Counted from the stretch's first letter, positions 1-7,833 are shown. The stretch is 34,285 nt of DNA from an uncultured Clostridia bacterium (GCA_945910815.1 CAMDZD010000022.1:1-34285), one strand, 5' to 3'. Notes: a model not told the origin generated them from the letters alone. Numbers and translations: made by a program.

Positions 1-52
1 GATGAAAATACTTGGCTGGCGACGGCCTGGGAAGATAATTCTATGCCGGTAC
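1..52 (+). rRNA. rrf: 5S ribosomal RNA, 3' end only (partial)
   Basis: The first 52 bases match the 3' part of a clostridial 5S rRNA as I remember it. The helix IV strands appear as CTTGGCTGG and GGCCTGGGA, and the closing helix I strand is TGCCGGTAC at about 44-52. A strong hairpin terminator follows at once, as expected at the end of an rRNA operon. The rest of the gene, and presumably 16S and 23S, lie left of the window. The 3' end is placed to within a few bases. It could be another structured RNA, but the helix order and sequence fit 5S well. Confidence 0.75.
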
Positions 53-60
53 TTTTTAAG

Positions 61-90
61 CCTCTCTTATTTAAGAGAGGTTTTTTGTTT
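61..90 (+). terminator. Rho-independent terminator of the rRNA operon
   Basis: An 8-bp stem CCTCTCTT (61-68) / AAGAGAGG (73-80) with a 4-base loop is followed directly by TTTTTTG. It sits about 9 bases after the 5S end. Confidence 0.85.
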
Positions 91-97
91 AATATTT

Positions 98-138
98 AAC
101 TCCTGTGATAAAAAATCATGGGAGTTTTTTTATTTTTA
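98..138 (+). terminator. Second tandem terminator
   Basis: Bases 98-109 pair with 115-126 over 12 positions, two of them G-U, around a 5-base A-rich loop. A run of nine T follows (125-133). It lies 8 bases after the first terminator and looks like a backup for the highly transcribed rRNA operon. Confidence 0.7.
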
Positions 139-198
139 TGCACGGAAAAGCCTTTCTGATTCGTTTATATCATTGATTTGACTGAATATATAATTATA

Positions 199-224
199 GG
201 GCGACCAATGGTCGCCCTTGTTTT
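199..224 (+). terminator. Hairpin GGGCGACC/GGTCGCCC with plus-strand T-run; third hairpin after the 5S gene
   Basis: GGGCGACC (199-206) pairs perfectly with GGTCGCCC (210-217) around AAT, followed on the plus strand by TTGTTTTTG. The hairpin lies 9 bases beyond the stop of the minus-strand metallo-hydrolase gene, but on that strand no T-run follows (CTATAATTAT). It therefore reads better as a plus-strand terminator. Nearly the same 19 bases recur at 22101-22119. Confidence 0.6.
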
Positions 225-226
225 TG

Positions 227-1819
227 TTATAATTTCCATTCATCGCAAAGTTTGTTGATAGCTTCAGTAAGTTCACGCATATCCTTATTTGCACGACCGC
301 TGTTTGATTTGATGAGATTGTAAAGGCGTTCAGAAGCTGAAATAAGTTCATTGTATACAGCTGATGGTTCAGTGTGTTCCTTATGTGGTATTGCAACAGG
401 CGGAGCGTCAAAAGTAATCTGACCGCTTGCAAGGTCAAATTCCGCACCGCTGTACGGAGCGTAAACATCAAGACCAAGATTTTCACGGATTTCCTTTGCG
501 AGAGCTTCAACAGCTATTTCCTCTCCGTGATTTACGAAAACTTTTTTCGGAGATTTAATTGCTTTAATCCAGTTCATAAGACCAGTATAATCAGCGTGAC
601 CGCTTATGCCGGCGAGTCGGCGTATTTCTGCATTGACCTGAACAGTTTCACCGAAAAGCTTTACTTTTCTTGCTCCTTCAAGGAGACTTCTTCCGAGTGT
701 ATTTGATGCCTGATAGCCTACGAAAAGGATAGTATTTTCTTTTTTCCACAGATTATGTTTGAGGTGATGTTTAATTCTTCCTGCCTCGCACATACCGCTT
801 GCGGAAATTATTACCTTAGGACGGTTATCATCATTGATTGCACGGGAATCATCACTTGAAACGGCTGTTATAAGACCCTCAAAGCCAATAGGATTAATTC
901 CTTTTCTTACAAATGACAGAGCTTCTTCATCATAACAGCTTTCACGGTTATTTATAAAGATATTTGTAGCCTCAATAGCAAGGGGGCTGTCAACATATAC
1001 AGGAAATCCGTCATGATTTTTTACGAGGTTATCAGCTTTTATTTGTCTGATAAAATATAGCATTTCCTGAGTTCTTCCGACTGCGAATGACGGAATTATA
1101 ACACTTCCGCCCCTGTCGAAAGTTTTCTGAAGAATTTCAGTAAGGGAAGTGACATAATCAATAGGAAGTTCGTGGTTGCGGTTTCCGTAAGTGGATTCCA
1201 TAACAACATAATCTGCATTTGAAATATAATGCGGGTCACGTATAAGAGGCTGATTTATATTTCCTATATCGCCCGAAAATACAATTTTTCGGGAAATATT
1301 ATTTTCAGTCAGTGTAATTTCAATGCTTGATGAACCGAGAAGATGACCTGCATCAATAAATTTTACCATTATACCTTCAGAAATTTCAGATTCCTTTTCA
1401 TATTCGTGGGGAACGAAAAGCGAAACAGCACCAATAGCATCGTCCATAGTGTAGAGTGGAATATATTCATCATCGCCCTTTCTCTTTCCCTTACGGTTAC
1501 GCCATTCGGCTTCAAATTCCTGAATGTGGGCACTGTCACGGAGCATAACGTCGCAGAGATGAGATGTAGCTATTGTTGCGTGGATTTCTCCCGTAAATCC
1601 TCCGGCATAGAGCAATGGAAGAAGTCCGGAGTGGTCTATATGTGCATGTGTAAGCAGTACAAAGTCGATATTTGATGGAGATACAGGAATCTGAACATTT
1701 TCAAAGCAGTCCTCTCCCTGTTCCATACCAAAATCAACAAGGAATTTTTTACCGCATGCATCAATATAAGTACAACTGCCGGTGACTTCATGAGTAGCAC
1801 CTATAAAAGTCATTTTCAT
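227..1819 (-). CDS. MBL-fold/beta-CASP metallo-hydrolase (RNA-processing exonuclease type)
   Basis: A 530-residue cytoplasmic protein of the CPSF/beta-CASP branch of metallo-beta-lactamases, presumed to cut or trim RNA. The zinc signature HAHIDH is at residues 58-63. A later GHLLGSSS stretch and the pairs SGDIG and ESTYG follow in family order. The beta-CASP insert ends with SASGMCEAGRIKHHL, then SGHAD and a late VNHGEE. The start is the ATG at 1819: AAAGGAAG lies 8 bases upstream, whereas an in-frame GTG at 1828 touches that ribosome site. It is transcribed away from the antiporter gene at 2102. No clear terminator is seen on its own strand. The family is certain. The substrate is not known from sequence, and this is not the longer RNase J form. 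Confidence 0.88.
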   Translation of the reverse strand: MKMTFIGATHEVTGSCTYIDACGKKFLVDFGMEQGEDCFENVQIPVSPSNIDFVLLTHAHIDHSGLLPLLYAGGFTGEIHATIATSHLCDVMLRDSAHIQEFEAEWRNRKGKRKGDDEYIPLYTMDDAIGAVSLFVPHEYEKESEISEGIMVKFIDAGHLLGSSSIEITLTENNISRKIVFSGDIGNINQPLIRDPHYISNADYVVMESTYGNRNHELPIDYVTSLTEILQKTFDRGGSVIIPSFAVGRTQEMLYFIRQIKADNLVKNHDGFPVYVDSPLAIEATNIFINNRESCYDEEALSFVRKGINPIGFEGLITAVSSDDSRAINDDNRPKVIISASGMCEAGRIKHHLKHNLWKKENTILFVGYQASNTLGRSLLEGARKVKLFGETVQVNAEIRRLAGISGHADYTGLMNWIKAIKSPKKVFVNHGEEIAVEALAKEIRENLGLDVYAPYSGAEFDLASGQITFDAPPVAIPHKEHTEPSAVYNELISASERLYNLIKSNSGRANKDMRELTEAINKLCDEWKL

Positions 1820-1972
1820 AAAAAACACTTCCTTTCACTTGTATTATATATAAATTGTATCATATTTATTTTGTTTTGTCCAGTGAATATAATAAAATTA
1901 GCTGAATAATGTTAATTTTTAATAGGTTTTTTAGATATTTTGTGAGTTTTCGGAATTTTTGTTTTTTTCCTC

Positions 1973-2000
1973 TTGACTTTATTATTTGAGATGTTATAAT
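1973..2000 (+). promoter_or_regulatory. Sigma-A type promoter for the antiporter gene
   Basis: TTGACT (1973-1978), a 16-base spacer and TATAAT (1995-2000), with TG just upstream of the -10 (extended -10). Transcription would start near 2007, giving a leader of about 95 bases in which I see no recognisable riboswitch. Confidence 0.7.
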
Positions 2001-2101
2001 AATATTCGGAATTAAAAAGACTGATGATAAAGATATGATTCGGATACGGCTTCAGAATTATATCCTTGTTATCGAAATGTTTTAAAAGGAGGAATAATTT
2101 T

Positions 2102-3328
2102 ATGAAAGAAGCTATGAGTGAGTATGGTTATCTGCTTTCGATAGCGATTATTCTGCTCAGTACGAAAGTTCTCGGACTGACTACACAGAAATTCAAACTT
2201 CCGCAGGTAGTAGGAGCTTTGTTTGCAGGACTTTTAATAGGCCCTGCCGTACTGAATATAATCCCGCAGGAATCTATGAATCTGCTGAATCATATTTCAG
2301 AAATCGGTGTTATAGTTCTGATGTTTGAGGCGGGACTTGAAACTGATATTAAGGAGCTTAAAAAAACAGGTCTTGCATCATTTATAATTGCACTTATAGG
2401 TGTTATAGTTCCTCTGCTCGGAGGATTCGGGCTTGCATATGTATACAATAAGGAAAATACGCTTGATACGCCTATATATTTACAGAATCTCTTTATAGGA
2501 ATAATTCTGACTGCTACATCAGTCAGTATCACGGTTGAGACTTTAAAGGAACTCGGAAAGCTTTCAACAAAATCAGGAAATGCAATTCTCGGTGCAGCTA
2601 TTATAGATGATATTCTCGGAATTATTGCTCTTACTATTGTAACAAGCCTTGCATCACCAAATTCAGGAGGTTCAGGCGGAGTCGGAATAGTTCTTCTTAA
2701 AATTCTGGGATTCCTTATATTTGCCGGGATAGTATGTGTAGCTTTCCATTTGTTTATGAATAAGTGGTGTGCTACCGAAAGCGGTAAGGATTTGAGAAGA
2801 TATGTAATAATAAGCTTTGTATTCTGTCTGCTTGTATCATATTGTGCAGAAGTATTCTTCGGAGTTGCCGATATTACAGGTGCATTCTTTGCAGGTGTTG
2901 CAATTGCACATACTCCAAAATCAGAATATATTACATCGAGATTCAATACTCTTTCATATTTATTGCTTTCGCCGGTATTCTTTGCAAGCATAGGTCTTAA
3001 AGTTGACTTGTCTGGATTCAGCAGTAATATACTTGTATTTACAATTCTTATGCTTATTATAGCACTTCTTTCAAAAGTAATAGGCTGTGGTCTCGGAGCT
3101 AAAATGTGCGGATTCAGCATGTCTGATTCCGTAAAAATAGGCGTGGGAATGATTTCAAGAGGCGAAGTAGCCCTCATAGTAGCGAATAAGGGCGATGCAA
3201 TCGGACTTATGCATGAGGAATATTTTGCACCTATAATTATAATGGTAGTATTCACAACTATTATAACTCCTATTCTTCTGAAAGTAGTTTACAAGGATAA
3301 AAATACTCCCGAACCTTCCAAAACTTAA
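2102..3328 (+). CDS. Cation/proton antiporter, CPA2 family (Na+/H+ or K+/H+ exchanger)
   Basis: A 408-residue inner-membrane protein made almost wholly of hydrophobic helices. CPA2 marks include the early GLLIGPAVL loop, the adjacent aspartate pair in the AAIIDDILGII helix, where ion-binding residues sit in NapA-like proteins, and a late ADITGAFFAGVAIA helix. There is no C-terminal TrkA-N/RCK domain as in KefB/C, so it is a minimal exchanger. The start is the ATG at 2102 because AAAAGGAGG (2084-2092) is 9 bases upstream; the in-frame ATG at 2066 lacks a ribosome site. A small gene follows 25 bases downstream before the shared terminator, so the two are probably co-transcribed. The transported ion cannot be told from sequence. 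Confidence 0.88.
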   Translation: MKEAMSEYGYLLSIAIILLSTKVLGLTTQKFKLPQVVGALFAGLLIGPAVLNIIPQESMNLLNHISEIGVIVLMFEAGLETDIKELKKTGLASFIIALIGVIVPLLGGFGLAYVYNKENTLDTPIYLQNLFIGIILTATSVSITVETLKELGKLSTKSGNAILGAAIIDDILGIIALTIVTSLASPNSGGSGGVGIVLLKILGFLIFAGIVCVAFHLFMNKWCATESGKDLRRYVIISFVFCLLVSYCAEVFFGVADITGAFFAGVAIAHTPKSEYITSRFNTLSYLLLSPVFFASIGLKVDLSGFSSNILVFTILMLIIALLSKVIGCGLGAKMCGFSMSDSVKIGVGMISRGEVALIVANKGDAIGLMHEEYFAPIIIMVVFTTIITPILLKVVYKDKNTPEPSKT

Positions 3329-3353
3329 TTAACTGAAAGGACATATTTTATAT

Positions 3354-3578
3354 ATGGATATTAAGCAGAAAATTGAAGAAATCATAAATAAAATTAAAAA
3401 TGACAGGAATTTTGAAAGGGAATTTAAAAATAATCCTGTAAAGGCTGTTGAGGGTATTCTCGGAGTAGACCTCCCCGATGACAAGATTATGCAGATTGTT
3501 GACGGAATAAAGGCAAAAATTTCCGTTGATGATGTCAAGGATAAAATCGGCGATATATTCGGAAAATTCAAGAAGTAA
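3354..3578 (+). CDS. Small conserved-looking protein of unknown function, NHLP-leader-like segment
   Basis: A 74-residue, highly charged, soluble helical protein with a GAAAGGA ribosome site 12 bases before the ATG. Residues about 19-40 read FEREFKNNPVKAVEGILGV then DLPDD. The pattern, an aromatic plus acidic start, NP, then G-V-x-L-P, recalls the leader region of nitrile-hydratase-like (NHLP/TOMM) precursor peptides. There is no GG or GA cleavage site and no modifying enzyme or exporter nearby, so a free-standing intracellular role is equally likely. It shares a transcript with the upstream antiporter, which hints at a linked or envelope-stress function. I do not recognise a named family. 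That it is a real gene is well supported by its ribosome site, codon pattern and terminator. Confidence 0.72.
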   Translation: MDIKQKIEEIINKIKNDRNFEREFKNNPVKAVEGILGVDLPDDKIMQIVDGIKAKISVDDVKDKIGDIFGKFKK

Positions 3579-3579
3579 G

Positions 3580-3622
3580 AAAAAAGGCTGAACGGATTTT
3601 TAATTTCCGTTCAGCCTTTTTT
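3580..3622. terminator. Bidirectional terminator between convergent genes
   Basis: A perfect 15-bp stem, AAAAGGCTGAACGGA (3582-3596) with its complement at 3606-3620 around a 9-base loop. A-rich sequence precedes it and TTTTTT follows, so it can end the antiporter/small-protein transcript on plus and the lipoprotein gene on minus. Confidence 0.9.
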
Positions 3623-3665
3623 AAGAGGAATTTATATGAAAAAGAGAGAGTTTGAAAAAATCTTT

Positions 3666-5654
3666 TTAAGTCAGCTGTTCATTGCTGAATCCGCTTGGCA
3701 TTTCCGGCATTTCACCGTTCATAGGATTTCTTTTGTTAAATCCATCAGGAGGTGTCATATTTTCGGGGTCAAAATCTTCCCGAGGAGTTTTATTGAAACC
3801 GCCTCTGCCTCCTCCGAATCCTCCTCCTGCCGGAACTTCATTCACTTTGTATGAGCCGGATTCGTTATCATCTATATATAAAGTATATTCGTTGTTTTCT
3901 GCCAAATTCGGAGTACTTACTATTATTGATACGTTTCCGGAATAGTTTTTCTGCGGTTTATATTCTGTTATTTCAGAATTTTCAAGACATACTTTAAAAG
4001 TAAATTCAGAATTTACATCAGCGGTCATAGCAAGAAATTTCTGCTTTGAATCCGTATCAGGATATTCAACCATACCGGAACTTCCCACAGCTATAAGAGT
4101 ACCGCCTTCAAGAGATATTCCGCTATTGGAATCGAGTGAACAGTTTCCGCTTTTTGAAGGGCCGTCAACAGTTACGGTTCCTCCTGATATGGTCATAGTT
4201 CCGTTTGAATCCAGACCGTCACCCTCTGCGTTTACATATACAGTACCACCGGATATTTTTACTGCGACTCCGCTTGTATTCTGCCCCATAGCACCCTGCG
4301 TTGAGCCGTCACTTGCATTGAATCCGTCATCATCAGAGATTATGGATATATTGCCACCTGATACATCTATAACGGAGGCTTCAAGACCTTCATATGATTT
4401 CAGTATATCTATACTGCCGTTTTTTATGGAAAGGGTATTGTCGGCGTGAATTGTCTGTGAACCGCTTGAAAGTTCAAGATTTCCGCCCGATATTGTTATA
4501 TCAGAATTTGAATGTATTGAATCTGATGAACAGTCAGCGGTAATGTTCCCGCCGTTTATATACATATTTGTACCCGATTTTATACCTTTACGGCTTATTG
4601 TTGTCTCCGCTTCTGTTTCTGTATTTTGCGGAGTGAATCCTCCGAAACCGTGACCGCCCGTCATAGAATCCGTATGCTGTTTTACATATTCCGAAGAACT
4701 TCCCTCACCGGATATAATATTTATATTTCCTCCGTCAATAATAAATTCCTGTTCGGACTGAAAAGCATCTTCCATTGAATTTATATTGAAAGTTCCTCCT
4801 GATATAAATATAAAGCCCTTGCCCTTTTCGTCGGCATTGCTTGATTTTATACCGTCAGCCTGTGAAGTTATATTTATTTCCGCTGATGAAACTGCAACGC
4901 AGTCTTTACCTTTTATACCGTTTCCGACAGAATTTATATTTATAGTACCGCCTGTTATAGTGAGGTCATCTTTTGAGGTTATACCTTCATTGAAATTTGC
5001 GTTTATATTCAGAGTTCCTGTACCGTTTACTGTAAGATTATCCTTGCTGAAAATTACAGCATCGGGTTCGTTTTCGTTTTCGGAAGTATATGAATATTCC
5101 TTGCCGTCAGAAAGAGTATTTTCCGAATCAGGAGCAAGAGTGATAAAAGTCTTGTCGGATTTTTCTATATAGACAGGTGAGGAATCTGAACAGCTTATAT
5201 TGGCATTGTCAAGAATCAGCCATACTTTTTCATCAGAATTTACAATAATCTGACCGTCATCAAGAGTACCTGTTATTTTGTAAGCTCCGCCCTCTGTAAT
5301 CATTACATCGGAATTATTAACATTTCCCTTTCCCTTTAGTTCTATTGAGTCATTTTTCAGAATAATCTGATTTTCTGCCGAATAATTGGGATTGAGGTCA
5401 TTTTCTGAGAATATATCAGTAAGGTTACATTCATATCCTGAAGAATTTACCGAAAGCTGTACCGCCTTTGTTTCTTTGTCATCTTCTGATGAATCCTCTG
5501 AAGATTCTTCATCTGTTGTAGCTGTTATTGACGTGTCTGCCGTTGACTGAATAATTTCTGAAGATTCTGAATTGTTTCCGTTGTCCGAACAGCCGGAAGC
5601 CAGTACTGAAAAAATCATAGCCGATGCAAAAAAGCTTTTATAATTCTTATCCAT
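3666..5654 (-). CDS. Surface lipoprotein with DUF4353-type beta-helix carbohydrate-binding domain
   Basis: A 662-residue exported lipoprotein. The N-terminus has a basic and hydrophobic signal with a lipobox ending LASGC at about residues 18-22, then a Ser/Glu/Asp-rich spacer to about 70. From about 75 to 560 it consists of repeating short strands of the form ISGGNINI, NGGNITAD, ISGGTVTV, the rung pattern of a right-handed parallel beta-helix. This matches the DUF4353 family, whose Clostridium thermocellum member Cthe_2159 binds cellulose and polygalacturonate. The C-terminus is Gly/Pro/Met-rich (GGGFGGGRGG and proline repeats), perhaps cell-wall spanning or disordered. It is monocistronic. 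A surface polysaccharide-binding role would suit a plant-fibre degrader; the ligand is inferred from the family only. Confidence 0.82.
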   Translation of the reverse strand: MDKNYKSFFASAMIFSVLASGCSDNGNNSESSEIIQSTADTSITATTDEESSEDSSEDDKETKAVQLSVNSSGYECNLTDIFSENDLNPNYSAENQIILKNDSIELKGKGNVNNSDVMITEGGAYKITGTLDDGQIIVNSDEKVWLILDNANISCSDSSPVYIEKSDKTFITLAPDSENTLSDGKEYSYTSENENEPDAVIFSKDNLTVNGTGTLNINANFNEGITSKDDLTITGGTININSVGNGIKGKDCVAVSSAEINITSQADGIKSSNADEKGKGFIFISGGTFNINSMEDAFQSEQEFIIDGGNINIISGEGSSSEYVKQHTDSMTGGHGFGGFTPQNTETEAETTISRKGIKSGTNMYINGGNITADCSSDSIHSNSDITISGGNLELSSGSQTIHADNTLSIKNGSIDILKSYEGLEASVIDVSGGNISIISDDDGFNASDGSTQGAMGQNTSGVAVKISGGTVYVNAEGDGLDSNGTMTISGGTVTVDGPSKSGNCSLDSNSGISLEGGTLIAVGSSGMVEYPDTDSKQKFLAMTADVNSEFTFKVCLENSEITEYKPQKNYSGNVSIIVSTPNLAENNEYTLYIDDNESGSYKVNEVPAGGGFGGGRGGFNKTPREDFDPENMTPPDGFNKRNPMNGEMPEMPSGFSNEQLT

Positions 5655-5804
5655 AATACCACCAATTTTCTTATTATTTTACCCCGTTCGGTTTCCTTTA
5701 ATCTGATTATAATCATAAAGCATTATTATGAAAATTCTGTGACAGATAAATATTAAGAAGTAAAAATCTGGGAGAATATTTTTTTGTTTTTACGTGAAAT
5801 TTAC

Positions 5805-5833
5805 TTGTAAAACAAGAGAATTTCTGATATAAT
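5805..5833 (+). promoter_or_regulatory. Promoter for the corA leader and corA
   Basis: TTGTAA (5805-5810), a 17-base spacer and TATAAT (5828-5833) with an extended TGA before the -10. The predicted start near 5840 leaves about 29 bases before the leader ORF. Confidence 0.65.
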
Positions 5834-5868
5834 GAATATGTATTGAATTTTCAGGAGGTGTATTTTCT

Positions 5869-5949
5869 ATGAATACCGACCCCTTTGGGCATACGGTAAT
5901 TTTTTTTGAAAGCTCAGGCGGAAACGGATTCTTTATTTCTTTTCGCTGA
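5869..5949 (+). CDS. Putative 26-residue leader peptide upstream of corA
   Basis: An ATG-initiated frame of 26 codons ending in TGA, preceded by a near-perfect ribosome site AGGAGGTG (5853-5860). The peptide starts MNTDPFGHTV, is rich in Phe and Gly, and ends SFR. It has no membrane helix long enough to act alone. It ends 24 bases before the corA ATG, and its stop codon lies inside a 14-base palindrome. A better ribosome site than most full genes here, its position between promoter and corA, and the RNA structures inside it suggest a regulatory leader. By analogy only, the Salmonella magnesium transporter genes mgtA and corA also carry leader ORFs. No similarity to those peptides is claimed. 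Confidence 0.55.
   Translation: MNTDPFGHTVIFFESSGGNGFFISFR
5874..5907 (+). promoter_or_regulatory. Attenuator-like hairpin followed by eight T inside the leader ORF
   Basis: TACCG (5874-5878) pairs with CGGTA (5894-5898), with an inner CCC/GGG stem (5881-5883 / 5887-5889) across an internal loop. Eight consecutive T (5900-5907) follow at once. This is the layout of a modest intrinsic terminator located within translated sequence, so ribosome occupancy would affect its folding. Confidence 0.45.
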
Positions 5950-5959
5950 AAGCTTTCAG
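5907..5959 (+). promoter_or_regulatory. Competing hairpins around the leader stop codon and the corA ribosome site
   Basis: CTGAAAG/CTTTCAG (5946-5959) is a perfect palindrome containing the leader TGA and ending two bases before AAAGGAG of corA. The second half can pair instead with TGAAAGCT at 5907-5914 (AGCTTTCA at 5951-5958, 8 bp). The two folds exclude each other. Confidence 0.4.
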
Positions 5960-5973
5960 TGAAAGGAGTATTT

Positions 5974-6900
5974 ATGATAAAATTTTATAAAACCTTTGAA
6001 AATAAAATAAGCGAAATAAACTCACCTGTTACAGGCTGTTGGGTATCCGTAACTGACCCTACACCGCAGGAAATTAAAGAGCTTATTGATGATTATGGTC
6101 TTGACAGCGGATTTGTAAAATCTTCTCTTGATGATGAGGAAACTTCCCGTATAGAGCGTGAAGATAATCAGACTCTTATAATAGTCGATTCTCCGGTATC
6201 TGAAGTTGATGAGGAAAAAACACTTCTTTTCTACACAATCCCGATAGGCATTATTATTACGGAAGATTATGTGTTTACAATATCAGTCAAGGCAAGCCGT
6301 ATTATTGAAGAAGCTACCGGCGGTATTATAAAAAATTTAAGCACAAATCTTAAAACAAGATTTGTTTTGCAGTTGCTTTTGAGAATAATAACGCTTTTTC
6401 TCATATATCTTAAACAGATTGACAAGATTTCTTCAAGAGCCGAACAGGAACTTCATGACGCTATGAAAAATAAACTTATAATGCAGTTGCTTGAGCTTGA
6501 AAAATCACTTGTATATTTTTCAACTTCTCTCAAGGCGAATGAAGTCACTATTGAAAAAATTTACAGGGGCAGAGTTATAAAGCTTTACGATGAAGACCAG
6601 GATTTGCTTGAGGACGTTTTAATCGAGATAAAACAGGCTATTGATATGTCAAATATATATTCAAGTATTCTTTCAAGTATGATGGAGGCTTTTTCTTCCG
6701 TAATTTCAAACAATCTTAACTTCGTCATGTGGAGACTGACCGTTATAACCGTAATAATGGCTATTCCTACTATGGTTTACAGCTTTTACGGTATGAATAC
6801 AACGGGTCTGCCTATGGCAGTTACATGGTTTCCGAGTGCCATTTCAGTAGTTCTTACGCTTATAGTAGCCTTTCTGCTTTTAAAAATGAAGAAAAAATAA
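5974..6900 (+). CDS. corA: CorA-family divalent metal ion transporter
   Basis: A 308-residue inner-membrane protein, presumed Mg2+ (possibly Co2+/Ni2+) channel, working as a pentamer in the known family. The cytoplasmic N-terminal domain (about 1-240) is mixed alpha/beta followed by long charged helices. Two C-terminal membrane helices follow, the first ending in the family signature YGMN (GMN at about 273-275) before a short loop, and the protein ends in KMKKK. The start chosen is the ATG at 5974, 5 bases after GAAAGGAG (5961-5968); an in-frame GTG at 5959 would put that site inside the gene. It is probably controlled through the leader ORF and hairpins upstream. No clear terminator follows, and the next promoter starts at 6988. 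Confidence 0.9.
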   Translation: MIKFYKTFENKISEINSPVTGCWVSVTDPTPQEIKELIDDYGLDSGFVKSSLDDEETSRIEREDNQTLIIVDSPVSEVDEEKTLLFYTIPIGIIITEDYVFTISVKASRIIEEATGGIIKNLSTNLKTRFVLQLLLRIITLFLIYLKQIDKISSRAEQELHDAMKNKLIMQLLELEKSLVYFSTSLKANEVTIEKIYRGRVIKLYDEDQDLLEDVLIEIKQAIDMSNIYSSILSSMMEAFSSVISNNLNFVMWRLTVITVIMAIPTMVYSFYGMNTTGLPMAVTWFPSAISVVLTLIVAFLLLKMKKK

Positions 6901-6987
6901 ATCCTGTCAATATGCCTTAAAATTCAGAATGAATATTGTGCATAATGTGGATTTTTTACAGTTTCATAAATAATTCCCGAAAAGATA

Positions 6988-7015
6988 TTGATTTTTATGG
7001 AAAATATGTTATAAT
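6988..7015 (+). promoter_or_regulatory. Promoter for the cytidylate kinase-like gene
   Basis: TTGATT (6988-6993), a 16-base spacer and TATAAT (7010-7015) with TG just upstream (extended -10). Confidence 0.6.
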
Positions 7016-7066
7016 AATATCAGATAATAAATACAGTTCTTAATTGTTATGGGGGATATGCTTATA

Positions 7067-7684
7067 ATGAAAAAAAGAATTATCACTATCGAAAGACAGT
7101 ACGGAAGCGGTGGCAGTGTTATCGGCAAACTCGTTGCCGAAAAGCTTAATATACAGTGCTATAACCGTCAGATACTTGAAATGACTGCCCAGAAATGCGG
7201 ATTGTCTATGGAATCCATTGAAAATGCTGAAGAAAATGTTCCTACAAGCTTTTTGTATTCACTTCTTCTTGCTTCAAATACCACAAAAGCCTATGAGGAT
7301 AATCTCCCTCTTTCCGACAAGATTTTTATTATGGAAAGTGATATAATAAGAAATCTCGCCAAACAGGAAGAAAGTTTCGTTCTTGTCGGCAGATGCGGTA
7401 ACTATATACTCGAAAATGAAGGCTGTTTCAGAGTCTTTATATACGGAAACAAAGAGGAAAGAATTAAACGTGCTGTTGAACAATACGGCGTTGATTCCAA
7501 AAAAGCAGAATCATTCCTTAGAAAAATCGATAAAAGACGTGAAACTTTCTATAATACCAATTCCGGCAGACTCTGGCAGGATAAAGAACAATATGAACTT
7601 TGTCTTAACAGTTCCGAACTCGGTGACGAACTCTGTGCGGAAATTATCGTTGAAACTTTCAGAAAATTCAACGGTCTTAAATAA
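7067..7684 (+). CDS. Cytidylate kinase-like family protein (P-loop)
   Basis: A 205-residue cytoplasmic P-loop protein. It begins MKKRIITIERQYGSGGSVIGK, where GSGGSVIGK is a variant Walker A of the cytidylate-kinase-like family (PF13189). This is followed by CYNRQILE, the DxE-like acidic patch and VLVGRCGNYIL, then a lid region with Arg-rich IDKRRETFYN. These features separate it from the essential Cmk. Substrates of this family are uncertain. The start at 7067 is preferred because GGGGGA (7051-7056) is 10 bases upstream; the in-frame ATGs at 7049 and 7058 overlap or abut that site. It stands alone between its own promoter and a terminator. Confidence 0.82.
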   Translation: MKKRIITIERQYGSGGSVIGKLVAEKLNIQCYNRQILEMTAQKCGLSMESIENAEENVPTSFLYSLLLASNTTKAYEDNLPLSDKIFIMESDIIRNLAKQEESFVLVGRCGNYILENEGCFRVFIYGNKEERIKRAVEQYGVDSKKAESFLRKIDKRRETFYNTNSGRLWQDKEQYELCLNSSELGDELCAEIIVETFRKFNGLK

Positions 7685-7727
7685 TTATTCTGAAACTTTC
7701 TAATTTTTTATATTTTATCTCTCTTTA

Positions 7728-7771
7728 ACGATACCTGTCCGGCTGTGAAGCCTTGCAGGTATCGTTTTTTT
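7728..7771 (+). terminator. Rho-independent terminator after the kinase-like gene
   Basis: ACGATACCTG (7728-7737) pairs with CAGGTATCGT (7756-7765), with an inner GGCT/AGCC stem, and is followed by seven T. Confidence 0.9.
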
Positions 7772-7833
7772 ATGTATAAATTTCCGCTGTTGAGGAAAAA
7801 TAAACATAAAATCAAAGTGGGGGAATATTAAAA

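Noticed and set aside
136..510. Open frame of 124 codons on the minus strand at the left edge
   Set aside because: It overlaps the metallo-hydrolase gene in another frame, covers the hairpin at 199-217 and lacks coding signs.
2066..2101. Upstream in-frame ATG for the antiporter
   Set aside because: The strong ribosome site AAAAGGAGG at 2084-2092 would lie inside the gene; the ATG at 2102 is correctly spaced.
2001..2101. Riboswitch in the antiporter leader
   Set aside because: About 95 bases with only weak pairing and no recognisable conserved core.
2290..3255. Long open frame on the minus strand opposite the antiporter gene
   Set aside because: It is an antisense shadow of a GC-poor, strongly coding membrane protein; no ribosome site, and its translation has no family pattern.
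5655..5804. Additional gene or regulator between the lipoprotein and the corA leader
   Set aside because: No frame with a ribosome site; the stretch is AT-rich intergenic sequence between divergent genes.
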